Shown here in pieces: positions 34,146 to 42,073 of a stretch of 64,000 bases of DNA; the stretch's first letter is position 1, and the number at the start of each line of letters is the position of its first letter. This stretch comes from Chloroflexota bacterium. Lineage in GTDB: Bacteria; Chloroflexota; Anaerolineae; Anaerolineales; Anaerolineaceae. The translations under genes and the position numbers were made by a program. Under the pieces are notes generated by a model, which worked only from the letters and a program-made list of their open reading frames with translations, had not been told where the DNA came from and made no database searches. The DNA lies in assembly GCA_012517865.1 (NCBI GenBank), contig JAAYUC010000012.1:1-64000 (forward strand). The letters are read 5' to 3'.

Positions 34146-36125
34146 TCAGGCAACATTTGACTTGAACAGCGGGCGGTAATCGTTTACCCAAACGGCCAGG
34201 TAATGGCGCACCTTCAGTCGGTGCTCGTCATTGCTGAAAACGGACGGCGAAAGCTCATCTCCCGCGACAAAGATTTCCGGCGCCAGGCCAAAGCGCTCTC
34301 CCACAAAAATCGCCGGCACAACGCGCGGGTCGCAGACCGCGGCCCAGTCGCTTTCATCCGACCAATCCGGGACGACCACCGGTACCGCGCTGCCTTTCAG
34401 CACATTGTCATAGACATAGCCGCTTTCCCGCACCAACGCACCGGTGCAAAGCTCCATGGCGGTCTTTTGCAGCGCGCGGGGAATCAGGATGAACTTGGGG
34501 TTGACCGCCAGGGCGGGGCCGGTGCCCCGTAGAGCGGGGCTGTTCTTAATCAGCAGCGGCTGCCTATAGACGCTGCGGCAGGCCGCGTCCCAGGCATTGG
34601 CGCTCAGAGCGCTGGTGTCCAGGTTGGCATGCCCTCCCTCGGTGGTGACAGAGGTGATATTGAAGAGCGCTCCGCCATCCGCCATCGTCGGGCCAACCCC
34701 GCCGTTGCTGGTAAATATCGCTGCCACGAGCTTGGAAATCTTGGGCATTCCGGCAGTCGCCAATTCGCGGGCATAACTGCGCAGTTTGCGGGTTTCATCG
34801 CGGTCAATCAATTCCAGGGTCAGCGGGATGTAACCGCCGTATTTGGTAAATGAGGCGGTTTCGGGGGAATCCCCGATAGCCAGTTCGGTGTACGCGCCGC
34901 CTTCCGCCACAGCCGGTAAATCCCCCACTGTTCCGATGAGCGTGCCGGTGATATCGTGCAGGCTGGAAAAATGCTCCTGCACAGTCACCTGCTTCCACCA
35001 GTCGTAACCAGCCCGCCCCAGTTCATCCCAGGTATTCGCCACCAGTTTGTTCAGCGCGTTTTTGACCAGCCCGCTGAAGTCGGAGGTACCAGCCAGCTGC
35101 GCCCGCTGAGGATAGTACCCGCCGTGCAGCTCATAATCGCCGGTCAGCGTGAGATACAGTTCGCGGATGCCGCTCAGGCGGGGAATCGAGGCATTTTCAA
35201 GCGCTTTAGCGCGCGGCACGCCAAACAGGTCATCAACCGCGGCCTGAAGGCGCTCCGCCGGTTCCACCATGCCTTCAATTCTGGCAGGGCCCTGGACGAT
35301 TCTTCCGTTATCCAGCTCGCTCAACAAAGCGCGCGCTTCACGGATGGCTTGCTGCAGTTCCCCCGGCGCGAAGGTGCGGTCCTGAAATTGCTGGCGGATT
35401 CGCTCTGCCAGCGGAAAGGGCAGGCTGCTGTTCGCCAGGCTGGCGTCCAGCATCATGGCGCTCATCTGCTCCCGCTCAAGGCGCATCTGCGCCAGCTGCC
35501 TCTGCAGGTCCCGCGTGATGTCATTGGTATCCGCGCTTTTCTCAAGCGTTGGGGTGCTGCCGGTCTCCTCTTGCATAATTAAGTCTCCTTTCAAAATCGG
35601 CTGGATGCCGAGCGAATTCATCGCGCGCAAAAAAATACCTCCGCGCGCGGGGTTGTAAACCAGGTCCACGGAAAAAATCTTGAGGATTTTTTCCACGCGT
35701 TTTCCGCGTCCGTTAAAGAGGACATCCGCCGAGAAGCCAACGCGGACTGCCGGCGCGTCCCGAATTTCCAGTACCTGCCTTCCGATGCGCGAAAGCAGCT
35801 CCGCCGAAGGTCCAAACGCATGCAGTTCGGCGCGGATGCCCTGAGCCTGTTCATCCCAGGCGGCTTTGCGCAAAACTCCCGCGATGTCCCGCACGGAGCG
35901 CGAGGTCCAATCGTGGTCCACAAAGCAGTTCACGCCTTCCCACAGCTGCAAAGACTCGCGCAGTACTTCCGGCGGGAATTCCCAGCCGTTAGCCGTTCCA
36001 GCGGTTATCGCGAGGATTTCAAACTTATCTGCGCTGATGGGCGCGGCCTCCAGCGCCAGTCTGCGGCGTTCCTCCCAGCGCTTTGCGGCAGGTTCTGCTG
36101 GTTTTGGTTCAATCATTTCAGTCAA
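34146..36125 (-). CDS. Prohead protease fused to HK97-type major capsid protein
   Basis: 659 residues. Residues about 30-175 are a prohead protease of the S78/U35 type: FEILAITAGTANGWEF, His71 in CFVDHDWTSR, and Ser132 in VGFSADVLF, with FSVDLVYNPA after it. From residue 184 the capsid portion begins: a coiled delta/scaffold region (QRQLAQMRLEREQMSAMM) and then the HK97 core (TGTLIGTVGDLPAVAEGGAY, KYGGYIPLTLELIDRDE, NPKFILIPRALQKTAMEL). The ORF starts at TTG 36125 or ATG 36116. Fusion of these two proteins is unusual but known in some phages. An internal ATG at 35576 has its own strong Shine-Dalgarno, so a free capsid form is likely. Confidence 0.9.
   Translation of the reverse strand: MTEMIEPKPAEPAAKRWEERRRLALEAAPISADKFEILAITAGTANGWEFPPEVLRESLQLWEGVNCFVDHDWTSRSVRDIAGVLRKAAWDEQAQGIRAELHAFGPSAELLSRIGRQVLEIRDAPAVRVGFSADVLFNGRGKRVEKILKIFSVDLVYNPARGGIFLRAMNSLGIQPILKGDLIMQEETGSTPTLEKSADTNDITRDLQRQLAQMRLEREQMSAMMLDASLANSSLPFPLAERIRQQFQDRTFAPGELQQAIREARALLSELDNGRIVQGPARIEGMVEPAERLQAAVDDLFGVPRAKALENASIPRLSGIRELYLTLTGDYELHGGYYPQRAQLAGTSDFSGLVKNALNKLVANTWDELGRAGYDWWKQVTVQEHFSSLHDITGTLIGTVGDLPAVAEGGAYTELAIGDSPETASFTKYGGYIPLTLELIDRDETRKLRSYARELATAGMPKISKLVAAIFTSNGGVGPTMADGGALFNITSVTTEGGHANLDTSALSANAWDAACRSVYRQPLLIKNSPALRGTGPALAVNPKFILIPRALQKTAMELCTGALVRESGYVYDNVLKGSAVPVVVPDWSDESDWAAVCDPRVVPAIFVGERFGLAPEIFVAGDELSPSVFSNDEHRLKVRHYLAVWVNDYRPLFKSNVA
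35576..35590 (-). promoter_or_regulatory. Internal ribosome site for a separate capsid product
   Basis: On the minus strand AAAGGAG lies 8 nt before ATG 35576, in frame with the protease-capsid ORF, exactly at the domain boundary (Met184). It would give a 476-residue capsid protein. Confidence 0.75.
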
Positions 36126-36184
36126 GTGGTTCCTTTCTGCTTCATAAGATTTCGCCTTTGCTGAGCCGCACTTGCGGCAGCCAT

Positions 36185-37483
36185 TTATGGTATTTCTACA
36201 TACTCGCCTCCTTCTCCAAGAAACCGATAAATCAGGCGCAGCAGTTCGGCCTTGTCTATCAAACCCTGGGCGTATAGCTCCTGCGCCACCGCGGCGGCCT
36301 TACTGCCGGCCTCTGCCAGCGCGCCGTTATCCCGCGCGGAAATATCGCCTGCCTGCACGTGAAAAGATGCCGTGGGGTTCACGCTCGCGTCAACGCGCGC
36401 CCGCCGGCGCAGCGCCGCACGCAGAACATCCTCAAGAATCCAGCGCAAGACGCGCTGGCGCTGTTCAAAGCGGCGCAGCGTCGGTCCGCCGGAAGCTTCG
36501 GCAGTGGTGCGCGTGCTTGATTCCGGTTCGGCCAGAAAGTGCAGCGGGAGCCCGACCCCGGCCGCGATCATCTTCTTAATCGCCAGCCCATCCGTCGAGG
36601 CGTCCAGAGCTTCCAGGCGCGGCGCGATTACCGACCATTCCTCGCTTTCATCAGTAACCAATACGGAACCCGAGGCAGGCGGGTTCGCGGTGAGTTGGGA
36701 TTGCCGCGCGGCCCGCGCGCTCTCGCTGGCAAAACGGGCCTTCACGATGTACATAAAGGCATTTCGGAAGCGGTTCAAACGCACCCTGTCCTCCAACCAG
36801 GAGGCGTAGCGGGAGAGCCAGCGCAATACCGGCGCGAGGTCCGATTCTCCCCACTGGGCGCCGGCCGGGCGGTTTACCGCGTAATGCAGCATCACGGGCG
36901 GCATGGCCGGGTCGTCGTCCAGCGGATTGTAGGCCGGGTAAGTGAGCGAAATGCCGTTCTGGTCCGGGCGCGTGTGATATCTCAGCTCCTGTTCCACGTC
37001 ATTTGGCTGCGAACTGATGCGCTCGATATCAGCCGAAGGCACTACGCGCAGGTAAGACATGCCGCCCGGGTCTGTGGAGAGCAGCAGAAAAAGGTTTCCG
37101 CTGCGCGCCAGCTCGTCCGATAATTCCGCCAGGCGCGCGTCCATTCGGTTGAGCGGATGATTCCAAAACGCCAGCAGAAATTCCAGCGCGCGGCTCTCCG
37201 CGCAGCTGACCCGCATGCCGCCTCCTATCACGTATTGGGTGGTCAGCTCAATAATCCGGCGGGCCAGTGGATTAAAACGCCAGGCGTCCAGGCAGTCATC
37301 CATCACCTGCAGACGGTCGTAGACGTGCCTGTCGCGCGCCTGCTCCCCCAACTGACTAACCCCGACCAGAAAGCTGCTGTCATCTTCGACCAGGCTCAAT
37401 CCTGCTCGCAGCGCTTCATTCGATTTTTCCGGGGCAGCTTCCCCGCTCGCGTCGGTCCGAAGTTTTCGGTTAAAGATTCCCAT
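36185..37483 (-). CDS. Phage portal protein
   Basis: 432 residues from ATG 37483, preceded by GAGG. Portal features: WRFNPLARRIIELTTQYVIGGG near residue 70, FNPL-x-R and ELTTQYV being common in portals of this type, a loop with PSADIERISSQP, and a central helical wing ending in PLHFLAEPESSTRTTAEASGGP, which resembles the conserved late portal motif with alternating acidic and aromatic residues. The portal forms the dodecameric gate through which TerL pumps DNA. It lies between the lysozyme gene (14-bp overlap) and the protease-capsid gene, the usual order apart from the lysozyme. Confidence 0.85.
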   Translation of the reverse strand: MGIFNRKLRTDASGEAAPEKSNEALRAGLSLVEDDSSFLVGVSQLGEQARDRHVYDRLQVMDDCLDAWRFNPLARRIIELTTQYVIGGGMRVSCAESRALEFLLAFWNHPLNRMDARLAELSDELARSGNLFLLLSTDPGGMSYLRVVPSADIERISSQPNDVEQELRYHTRPDQNGISLTYPAYNPLDDDPAMPPVMLHYAVNRPAGAQWGESDLAPVLRWLSRYASWLEDRVRLNRFRNAFMYIVKARFASESARAARQSQLTANPPASGSVLVTDESEEWSVIAPRLEALDASTDGLAIKKMIAAGVGLPLHFLAEPESSTRTTAEASGGPTLRRFEQRQRVLRWILEDVLRAALRRRARVDASVNPTASFHVQAGDISARDNGALAEAGSKAAAVAQELYAQGLIDKAELLRLIYRFLGEGGEYVEIP

Positions 37484-38285
37484 ATTTATCCTCGTTTTCT
37501 GTTTCTCTTTCGTTTTGCGCGTTCGCTCCAAAGGCTCGCTGGCAAGTCTTGCCGTCCACAGGGCAGACTGCCGGCGCCCACTGCTTGCTCCTCCCAAAAT
37601 ATGCCAGCACATCCTCTTCAGACCCAGCCCAGCGGTTGTAGTCCATGTACCAGCCCGACCCGCCGATTGCCGGCGCGCGTTCCGCGGTTTGGTGGATCAG
37701 CCACTTGGCCACGCCTTTGGGCAGGCACGGCGGGCAGGGATATTCCGGCGTGAAGGCCGGGTATTCCCGTCTGGCATAGTACTGCGCCAGCCACCAATCC
37801 AGCCTGGGCAGCTCCGCGGCTGATAGATGCTCATCCACCCACGAAGCGCGTGAGTACACGATGGGATATCGGCCGGTTTCCTCCAGCAAAATCTCGAGGC
37901 ACGTGTTCAGGGTGTCGGTAATCCGGCGTCGGGATTGCCCATGGTCCAGCTCCAAATCCAGCACCAGGCGCAGCTCATCCAGGTCTTCTCCTTCCAGAAT
38001 TCCAAGGAAAGCGTCCATCTGCCTCGCCGCGGACTCGCCGGGGAATACCACATGGTACGGCAGCGCGCAGATTCCCAGCCGCTGCGTTTCCTTCAGATAA
38101 AATCCAAAAGCAGGGTCGCGGTAGCCCCAGGACTGCCCGGCGCGCAGCGCCGCGAACGCGACACGCGGTTGGTGCGCGGCAATTCTGTCAAAATCCGGCC
38201 GGCGTTTGCCGTCCGCACTGCCGTTGTAGACCGAGAGGTCTATCCCAAACGCATACTGTTTGTTGACGTTGAAGTAATCCATCAA
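37470..38285 (-). CDS. GH25-family lysozyme (endolysin)
   Basis: 271 residues. The N-terminus YAFGIDLSVYNGSADGKRR carries the first catalytic Asp region, and VLDLELDHG at about 108-116 supplies the D-x-E acid pair of GH25 muramidases. YPIVYSRASWVDEHL, later PRLDWWLAQYY, are also family-typical. It cleaves the MurNAc-GlcNAc bond of peptidoglycan. The C-terminus (about 240-271) is an unstructured, charged tail. It sits between TerL and portal, overlapping both by 4 and 14 bp; endolysins usually lie at the end of the late operon. Confidence 0.88.
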   Translation of the reverse strand: MMDYFNVNKQYAFGIDLSVYNGSADGKRRPDFDRIAAHQPRVAFAALRAGQSWGYRDPAFGFYLKETQRLGICALPYHVVFPGESAARQMDAFLGILEGEDLDELRLVLDLELDHGQSRRRITDTLNTCLEILLEETGRYPIVYSRASWVDEHLSAAELPRLDWWLAQYYARREYPAFTPEYPCPPCLPKGVAKWLIHQTAERAPAIGGSGWYMDYNRWAGSEEDVLAYFGRSKQWAPAVCPVDGKTCQRAFGANAQNERETENEDKYGNL

Positions 38286-39934
38286 AAATCTCCATCCATC
38301 TCGCGCAGTGGGTCTTTTGCCTGAATAAACAGCGGCGCGCTTGTTTCGGTCCAGGTCTGTTCATCCAGAACAGCCGTCATCGCCGCCGAAAGGACTAAAT
38401 CGTCGTGCAGGTGCGTGCCGTCCAGCGGGTCGCGAGCGCTCTCCGGAACGCCCCAACGAATGCTGCGCTCCGGGCTGCTGCTGACCTCATAAGCAACGGC
38501 TTCCAGCTGGCGGTAAAAAAGCGCGCGCAGCCGGCCCTGCTCGCCGTGCTCGTCCGCTGGCAGGCAATCCTGAAAGCGGCCGGTATCCACCACTGCCAGA
38601 AAACCCCAGCCCAGCCGGGATTTCAGCTGCCGTGTAAAAACCAGCTGAATCACGCGCTCGCCCAGTTTGTCCGCCAAAAAAGAAGCCACGCCGGCGCCCA
38701 CGCCGCTGGCATCCACCACCACCCGGCGCGGCTGCCAGCGCTCTACCAGCGCCAGCAAACGCGCGTATTGGGTGCTGTGTTTCTCGCCAGTCCAAAGCTC
38801 TCGCCGCGCGACCCGATAGACCGGCTTGCCGGTCAGGTCGCCTTCCCGCGCGCGGCTGTCCACCTCAACGATTGTCACTGCGCTCGAATCGCGGCCGGGG
38901 CTGCCCAGCTCCACCTGCCCGCTCCCATCGGCATTCGCGCGCAGTTGTTCATCCTCGCCCGCCAGGTCCACCAGCAGCGCGTAAACCTTTCCCGCTTCCG
39001 GAGAGCCTTGTGGTTGGTGGCTGCCCTGCATGAGTCCCGCGCGCGCCGGCGGGAACAGCCCGATTTCGGAATCGATTTCCTCTCCAAAATACTGGCTGCG
39101 CACCATGGGATGGGTTCTGCCCAATCGAGCCACCTGTTCGTCAACAAAAAGGCCGTAGGCAGGCACTTCAGCCCGCACGGCTTCGGCGCCCAGGCAAAAA
39201 ACGCGCCTGATTCCATCGCGCCGCTCCGCCTCCCGCGCCAGGCGCAGTTCGCGCGCCAGCAGCGTTTGCCTCGTCCAGGCGGTTCCCCAGAACACGCGCG
39301 TGGCATTGGTGGAAGCCGCCATCGGAGCGATTTGCTTGTCGTATTTTTCAATTCCGATATCCTGCGCTTCATCCAGCTGCAAAAGCGCGGACGCTGTCGC
39401 GCCAACCACGTTGGATTCGGGCGCGGCAGAAAGAAAAGTCAGATGGGCCTTGCCAAAGCGGTAATGATTGCCTGCGCTTTTCTTCCAGTTATCGCGGGTC
39501 AGCCAATTGGCCTGCAGCGCTGTTTCAAGCCGGCGCATGGCGTTCAGGCTCTGCGGCTGATAAGTGGGAGAAAACTTGACCATTTCCGCGCCGCCGCGCG
39601 CGAAACGCGTCATCAGGTACACTTCCAGCTGGGCCTGCAGCATGTTCTTGCCGGACTGACGCGGAAACATGACCACAATGGAAAGTCCCAGGTTCTCCAG
39701 CACGGAGCGCGCCACTGCCTCGCCAGCTTCAGCCTGATAAGCCCGCAGGCGCACGCCGCCCAGAACCCGGCAGTAAACCTCCAGAGTGCGCAAAGAGCGC
39801 AAAAAATCCGCCCTGCCTGGCGGATTCAGCTCCTGCCGGCCGCGCGTCAATTCCAGGTTCTGCTGGCAGGTTAAACGGCGCGCCGGGCTGCCCAGCGCGG
39901 AGCTAAAGGGTGCGACCGTCATCGTGCTTTCCAT
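38282..39934 (-). CDS. Phage terminase large subunit
   Basis: 550 residues from ATG 39934 with GAGG upstream; a GTG at 39940 is the alternative. ATPase domain: Walker A FPRQSGKN at about residue 90, Walker B LLQLDEAQD at about 185, with the coupling motif PMAASTNATRVFWGTAW after it. Nuclease domain: LLVDLAGEDE, VVVDASGVGAG and HDDLVLSAA near the C-terminus, each bearing acidic residues for metal. It packages DNA into proheads through the portal. Its stop overlaps the lysozyme start. Assignment is secure. Confidence 0.94.
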   Translation of the reverse strand: MESTMTVAPFSSALGSPARRLTCQQNLELTRGRQELNPPGRADFLRSLRTLEVYCRVLGGVRLRAYQAEAGEAVARSVLENLGLSIVVMFPRQSGKNMLQAQLEVYLMTRFARGGAEMVKFSPTYQPQSLNAMRRLETALQANWLTRDNWKKSAGNHYRFGKAHLTFLSAAPESNVVGATASALLQLDEAQDIGIEKYDKQIAPMAASTNATRVFWGTAWTRQTLLARELRLAREAERRDGIRRVFCLGAEAVRAEVPAYGLFVDEQVARLGRTHPMVRSQYFGEEIDSEIGLFPPARAGLMQGSHQPQGSPEAGKVYALLVDLAGEDEQLRANADGSGQVELGSPGRDSSAVTIVEVDSRAREGDLTGKPVYRVARRELWTGEKHSTQYARLLALVERWQPRRVVVDASGVGAGVASFLADKLGERVIQLVFTRQLKSRLGWGFLAVVDTGRFQDCLPADEHGEQGRLRALFYRQLEAVAYEVSSSPERSIRWGVPESARDPLDGTHLHDDLVLSAAMTAVLDEQTWTETSAPLFIQAKDPLREMDGDF

Positions 39935-40027
39935 ATTCACCTCCCCGCGGGGGAATAAACCAGCGCGCGCCTGTCCTTTCGCCGCCCAGGCCGCGCTTGT
40001 GATAAGAGCCTTCTGCTGTCGTTCCGA

Positions 40028-40519
40028 TTAAAATGCGTCATTCTGCTCCTTTTCTTCAGGGTCAATGATTGCCAGTTCCGCCAACAGTTTTTCAGTCAAC
40101 GCGTTCTGCCCCGCGTTCTTTGCTGCGCCTTGCAGGGCCTGGTTAATCTTCAGAATGTTTCCCAGGCGCGAGCAGCTCAAGCCCAGCAGGTTCAGTGCTT
40201 CTCCCAGCCTTTCAATGGTCTCCGGGCTTTCATCCGCGCGCACCGCCTGGAAAAAAGCCTTCATCGCGGTCCGCAGCATCACCACTTCCGCATCCAGTGT
40301 TTTTAGGGCGGCAGCGGCAAGCTCCTTGCGCTGGCCGCGGTTAAAATGGCCCAGGTAAAAATTGACATCCTGGGCGCGTTCGTCTCCCAGGAGCGCGCGG
40401 ATTTGCTCCTCGGCAGCCGGCAGTCCCCCTGGCTTTGCGGATGGGCTGCCTGCCCTGACAGGGCAGGCAGCCTCGGAGTCAGGCGTATGCGCGACGTGAG
40501 TATTATTGAGTTGGTTCAT
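40028..40519 (-). CDS. First gene of phage cassette, small-terminase-like
   Basis: 163 residues. The first 40 are low-complexity and include a perfect DNA palindrome; the rest is helical (RGQRKELAAAALKTLDAEVVM, then LGLSCSRLGNILKINQALQG). The position immediately before TerL, and the helical form with a likely HTH-sized region (residues 36-70), fit a terminase small subunit, which selects DNA for packaging. No motif is diagnostic. GGAGG precedes ATG 40519. A GAAC-N4-GTTC box lies just upstream. Confidence 0.55.
   Translation of the reverse strand: MNQLNNTHVAHTPDSEAACPVRAGSPSAKPGGLPAAEEQIRALLGDERAQDVNFYLGHFNRGQRKELAAAALKTLDAEVVMLRTAMKAFFQAVRADESPETIERLGEALNLLGLSCSRLGNILKINQALQGAAKNAGQNALTEKLLAELAIIDPEEKEQNDAF
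40444..40472. repeat. 14-bp perfect palindrome within the small-terminase-like gene
   Basis: GGCTGCCTGCCCTG (40444-40457) mirrored by CAGGGCAGGCAGCC (40459-40472) around a single base. It reads through in frame as Pro/Arg/Gly/Ala-rich residues. It could be a REP-like insert. Confidence 0.7.
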
Positions 40520-40536
40520 CCTACGCTGCCTCCTGT

Positions 40537-40554
40537 ATAGAACTTTTGTTCTAT
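40537..40554. promoter_or_regulatory. Perfect SOS-type (LexA) box upstream of the phage cassette
   Basis: ATAGAAC-TTTT-GTTCTAT, an 18-bp perfect inverted repeat containing GAAC-N4-GTTC. That is the LexA/DinR consensus of Gram-positive-type lineages. It ends 18 nt before ATG 40519 on the minus strand, so LexA or a phage repressor would block the packaging operon. A clear promoter was not identified. Confidence 0.75.
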
Positions 40555-40573
40555 TTATGCCATATCATACAAC

Positions 40574-40596
40574 AAAAAAACCTCTTGAAAAGAGGT
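40574..40596 (-). terminator. Terminator between the metallopeptidase gene and the phage cassette
   Basis: A 7-bp stem (40580-40586 with 40590-40596), 3-nt loop, then seven T on the minus strand. It insulates the phage operon from upstream transcription. Confidence 0.8.
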
Positions 40597-40602
40597 CAAA
40601 AG

Positions 40603-40641
40603 CGGACATTTACCTTAAAGTTTGTCCGGAATCGGACATTT
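40603..40641. repeat. CGGACATTT repeats with inverted copy
   Basis: CGGACATTT at 40603-40611 and again at 40633-40641, starts exactly 30 bp apart, plus TGTCCG at 40623-40628. The last two make TGTCCG-GAAT-CGGACA, a 16-bp inverted repeat. This could be a repressor operator or the end of a lost insertion sequence. Confidence 0.6.
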
Positions 40642-40707
40642 TTAACATTTAAGTCAGGTGTTTATTGGATGCCCCCGTAAAAAAACGCGCCGGCAAGGCG
40701 GCTGCTT

Positions 40708-41394
40708 TCAGGCCAGCGGCGGCAGTTCAGGGCCGTGCTTTTTCAGCCAGCCGCGGGGAATCATGTATGAGGGCAACATCTGACTTACCAGCTGCCAGAA
40801 ACGCGCAGAGTGGTTGTGTTCGCGAGTGTGGGCCAGTTCGTGCACGACCACGTACTCGATACAGGCCGGCGGCGTCAGCGCCAGGCGGAAAGAAAAATTG
40901 AGGGAATTCGCGCGGCTGCAGGAACCCCAACGCGTGCGCGCGCTGGTAATCCGCACCGCGCCTGGCGCGAAGCCGTCCCGACCAGCATAATAGCGCACCA
41001 ATTCCTGAACGCGCCCGCGCAATTCCCGCTTATAAAAAGCGCTCATCAGCGCGTCGGCCTGGTTTCTGCGCGATCTTTCCAGCAAAAAGCCCCTGCCCGG
41101 CAAAAAGGCCAGTCCGCAGGACACTTTGTCTGCCAGATGCAGCGGGTACTTTTCCCCCAGGAACCACAGCTGCTCTCCCTCCTCATAGCGGTACCCCCGC
41201 GGCTGCTGGGCGGCCTGCTGCATTTTGGCTTGCGCCGTCTGTATCCACTCCGCTTTCTCGCTTAAAAAGCGCCGGATGACAGCCTGGCTGGCATGCGCGG
41301 GCGCGCGCACAACCACTCTCCCTCCGGGGAAAACCGTTACCGCGATTGTCTTTCGCCTGCTGTAAATAATCTCATCCGGCTCAATTATGCCCAT
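40708..41394 (-). CDS. YgjP/SprT-like DUF45 zinc metallopeptidase-type protein
   Basis: 228 residues from ATG 41394. The C-terminus carries VVHELAHTREHNHSARFW, the H-E-x-x-H zinc motif followed by a third His typical of DUF45/YgjP (M48-related) proteins; the sequence before it, RWGSCSRANSLNFSFRLALTPP, is the second family motif. The N-terminal half (TVFPGGRVVVRAPAHASQAV) is also family-typical. A cytosolic metalloprotease of undefined target. A TATAAT lies 7 nt before ATG, so the mRNA is probably leaderless; a TTG 6 codons upstream is unlikely to be the start. Confidence 0.9.
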   Translation of the reverse strand: MGIIEPDEIIYSRRKTIAVTVFPGGRVVVRAPAHASQAVIRRFLSEKAEWIQTAQAKMQQAAQQPRGYRYEEGEQLWFLGEKYPLHLADKVSCGLAFLPGRGFLLERSRRNQADALMSAFYKRELRGRVQELVRYYAGRDGFAPGAVRITSARTRWGSCSRANSLNFSFRLALTPPACIEYVVVHELAHTREHNHSARFWQLVSQMLPSYMIPRGWLKKHGPELPPLA

Positions 41395-41401
41395 ACCCCT
41401 G

Positions 41402-41407
41402 ATTATA
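41402..41407 (-). promoter_or_regulatory. Perfect -10 element 7 nt before the DUF45 start: probable leaderless promoter
   Basis: TATAAT on the minus strand; 7 nt then ATG 41394. Only GGGG intervenes, too close to act as a Shine-Dalgarno. The -35 is poor. Confidence 0.6.
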
Positions 41408-41476
41408 TCCAAATCAACGCGCGGCCGTCCTGCCGCCTGCCGACGCCCGTTTTCCGCCAGGCGGAGAAATATGAGA

Positions 41477-41482
41477 TAGAAT
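41477..41482 (+). promoter_or_regulatory. -10 element 6 nt before the lipoprotein start: probable leaderless promoter
   Basis: TAGAAT then 6 nt then ATG 41489, with no Shine-Dalgarno. Divergent from the preceding leaderless-type promoter, about 70 bp away. Confidence 0.55.
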
Positions 41483-41488
41483 CTAACT

Positions 41489-42073
41489 ATGGCGCGTTCT
41501 CTCCGTCTCTTTCAGCTGCTTGCAGCGTTCTTGCTCATCCTGGCGCTCTGCGCTGCCTGCGCGCCGGCTTCCGAAGAACTGTTTCCGCTGGAAAGCTATC
41601 AACAGCCAGACGGCCTCTTTGAGCTTTCCATCCCAAAAGGCTGGCTGATTGAAAGCTCCGCGGACGGCACCGTGTTCATACTCACCCCGCCCAATTACTC
41701 CGGAAGCGAAACGGAACTGCGCGTCCTGATTTTCCTTTCTTCCACCAATACAATTGACACCGGCGAGCATGTGCAAGAGGCCAATCAGCTGTTCCAGCCC
41801 TTCCTGGAAAAATACCTGGATGATTCTTACGAGGTCATTAACCAAGGGGAAACGAAGGTGGCAAAAGTGCCCGCCCTTCTGATGGACTTTGCCAAACCTT
41901 ACGAAAACACTTTCCTGACCGGCCGGCTGGTCATGGTGGCCGTGCCGGGATACGCGCTTGCGTTTCTGGGCAGCGCGGAACGCGGCACCTGGGACGCCTT
42001 CCTGCCCACTTTCCGCGCTATGTTGGCTGATTTCCATTTGATGAACGCGGCAGAAAGCCAGAGTTATCCGTGA
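41489..42073 (+). CDS. Lipoprotein, unknown function (short)
   Basis: 194 residues. Signal peptide with lipobox CAAC (Cys near 26), then a globular domain beginning LESYQQPDGLFELSIPKGWLIE, a pattern seen in PsbP/DUF-type exported proteins where a short beta-rich domain handles a small ligand or protein partner. No catalytic motif. It overlaps the next lipoprotein gene at its stop (GTGA), so the two probably act together. Assigned by signal and fold pattern only. Confidence 0.78.
   Translation: MARSLRLFQLLAAFLLILALCAACAPASEELFPLESYQQPDGLFELSIPKGWLIESSADGTVFILTPPNYSGSETELRVLIFLSSTNTIDTGEHVQEANQLFQPFLEKYLDDSYEVINQGETKVAKVPALLMDFAKPYENTFLTGRLVMVAVPGYALAFLGSAERGTWDAFLPTFRAMLADFHLMNAAESQSYP

Larger units (their letters stand above)
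30326..40519 (-). mobile_element. Prophage-like head/packaging cassette, about 10.2 kb
   Basis: Ten consecutive minus-strand genes with phage order: small-terminase-like, TerL, GH25 lysozyme, portal, protease-capsid fusion, holin-like, small protein, connector, and two tail-type proteins. Junctions overlap or are tight, frames are intact, and Shine-Dalgarno sites are strong, so it looks expressed. I find no integrase, recombinase, replication, repressor or tape-measure gene and no clear attachment repeats. It may be a defective prophage, a gene-transfer-agent-like unit, or a domesticated particle. Confidence 0.8.

Noticed and set aside
38405..39874. 489-codon plus-strand open frame
   Set aside because: Antisense to the terminase large subunit with clear Walker and nuclease motifs.
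30329..40714. Similar short strings (CTGCTTTTCAGGC / CTGCTTTCAGGC) near both ends of the phage cassette as attachment sites
   Set aside because: They are not identical, are only about 12 bp, and lie in ordinary gene ends; no integrase is present.
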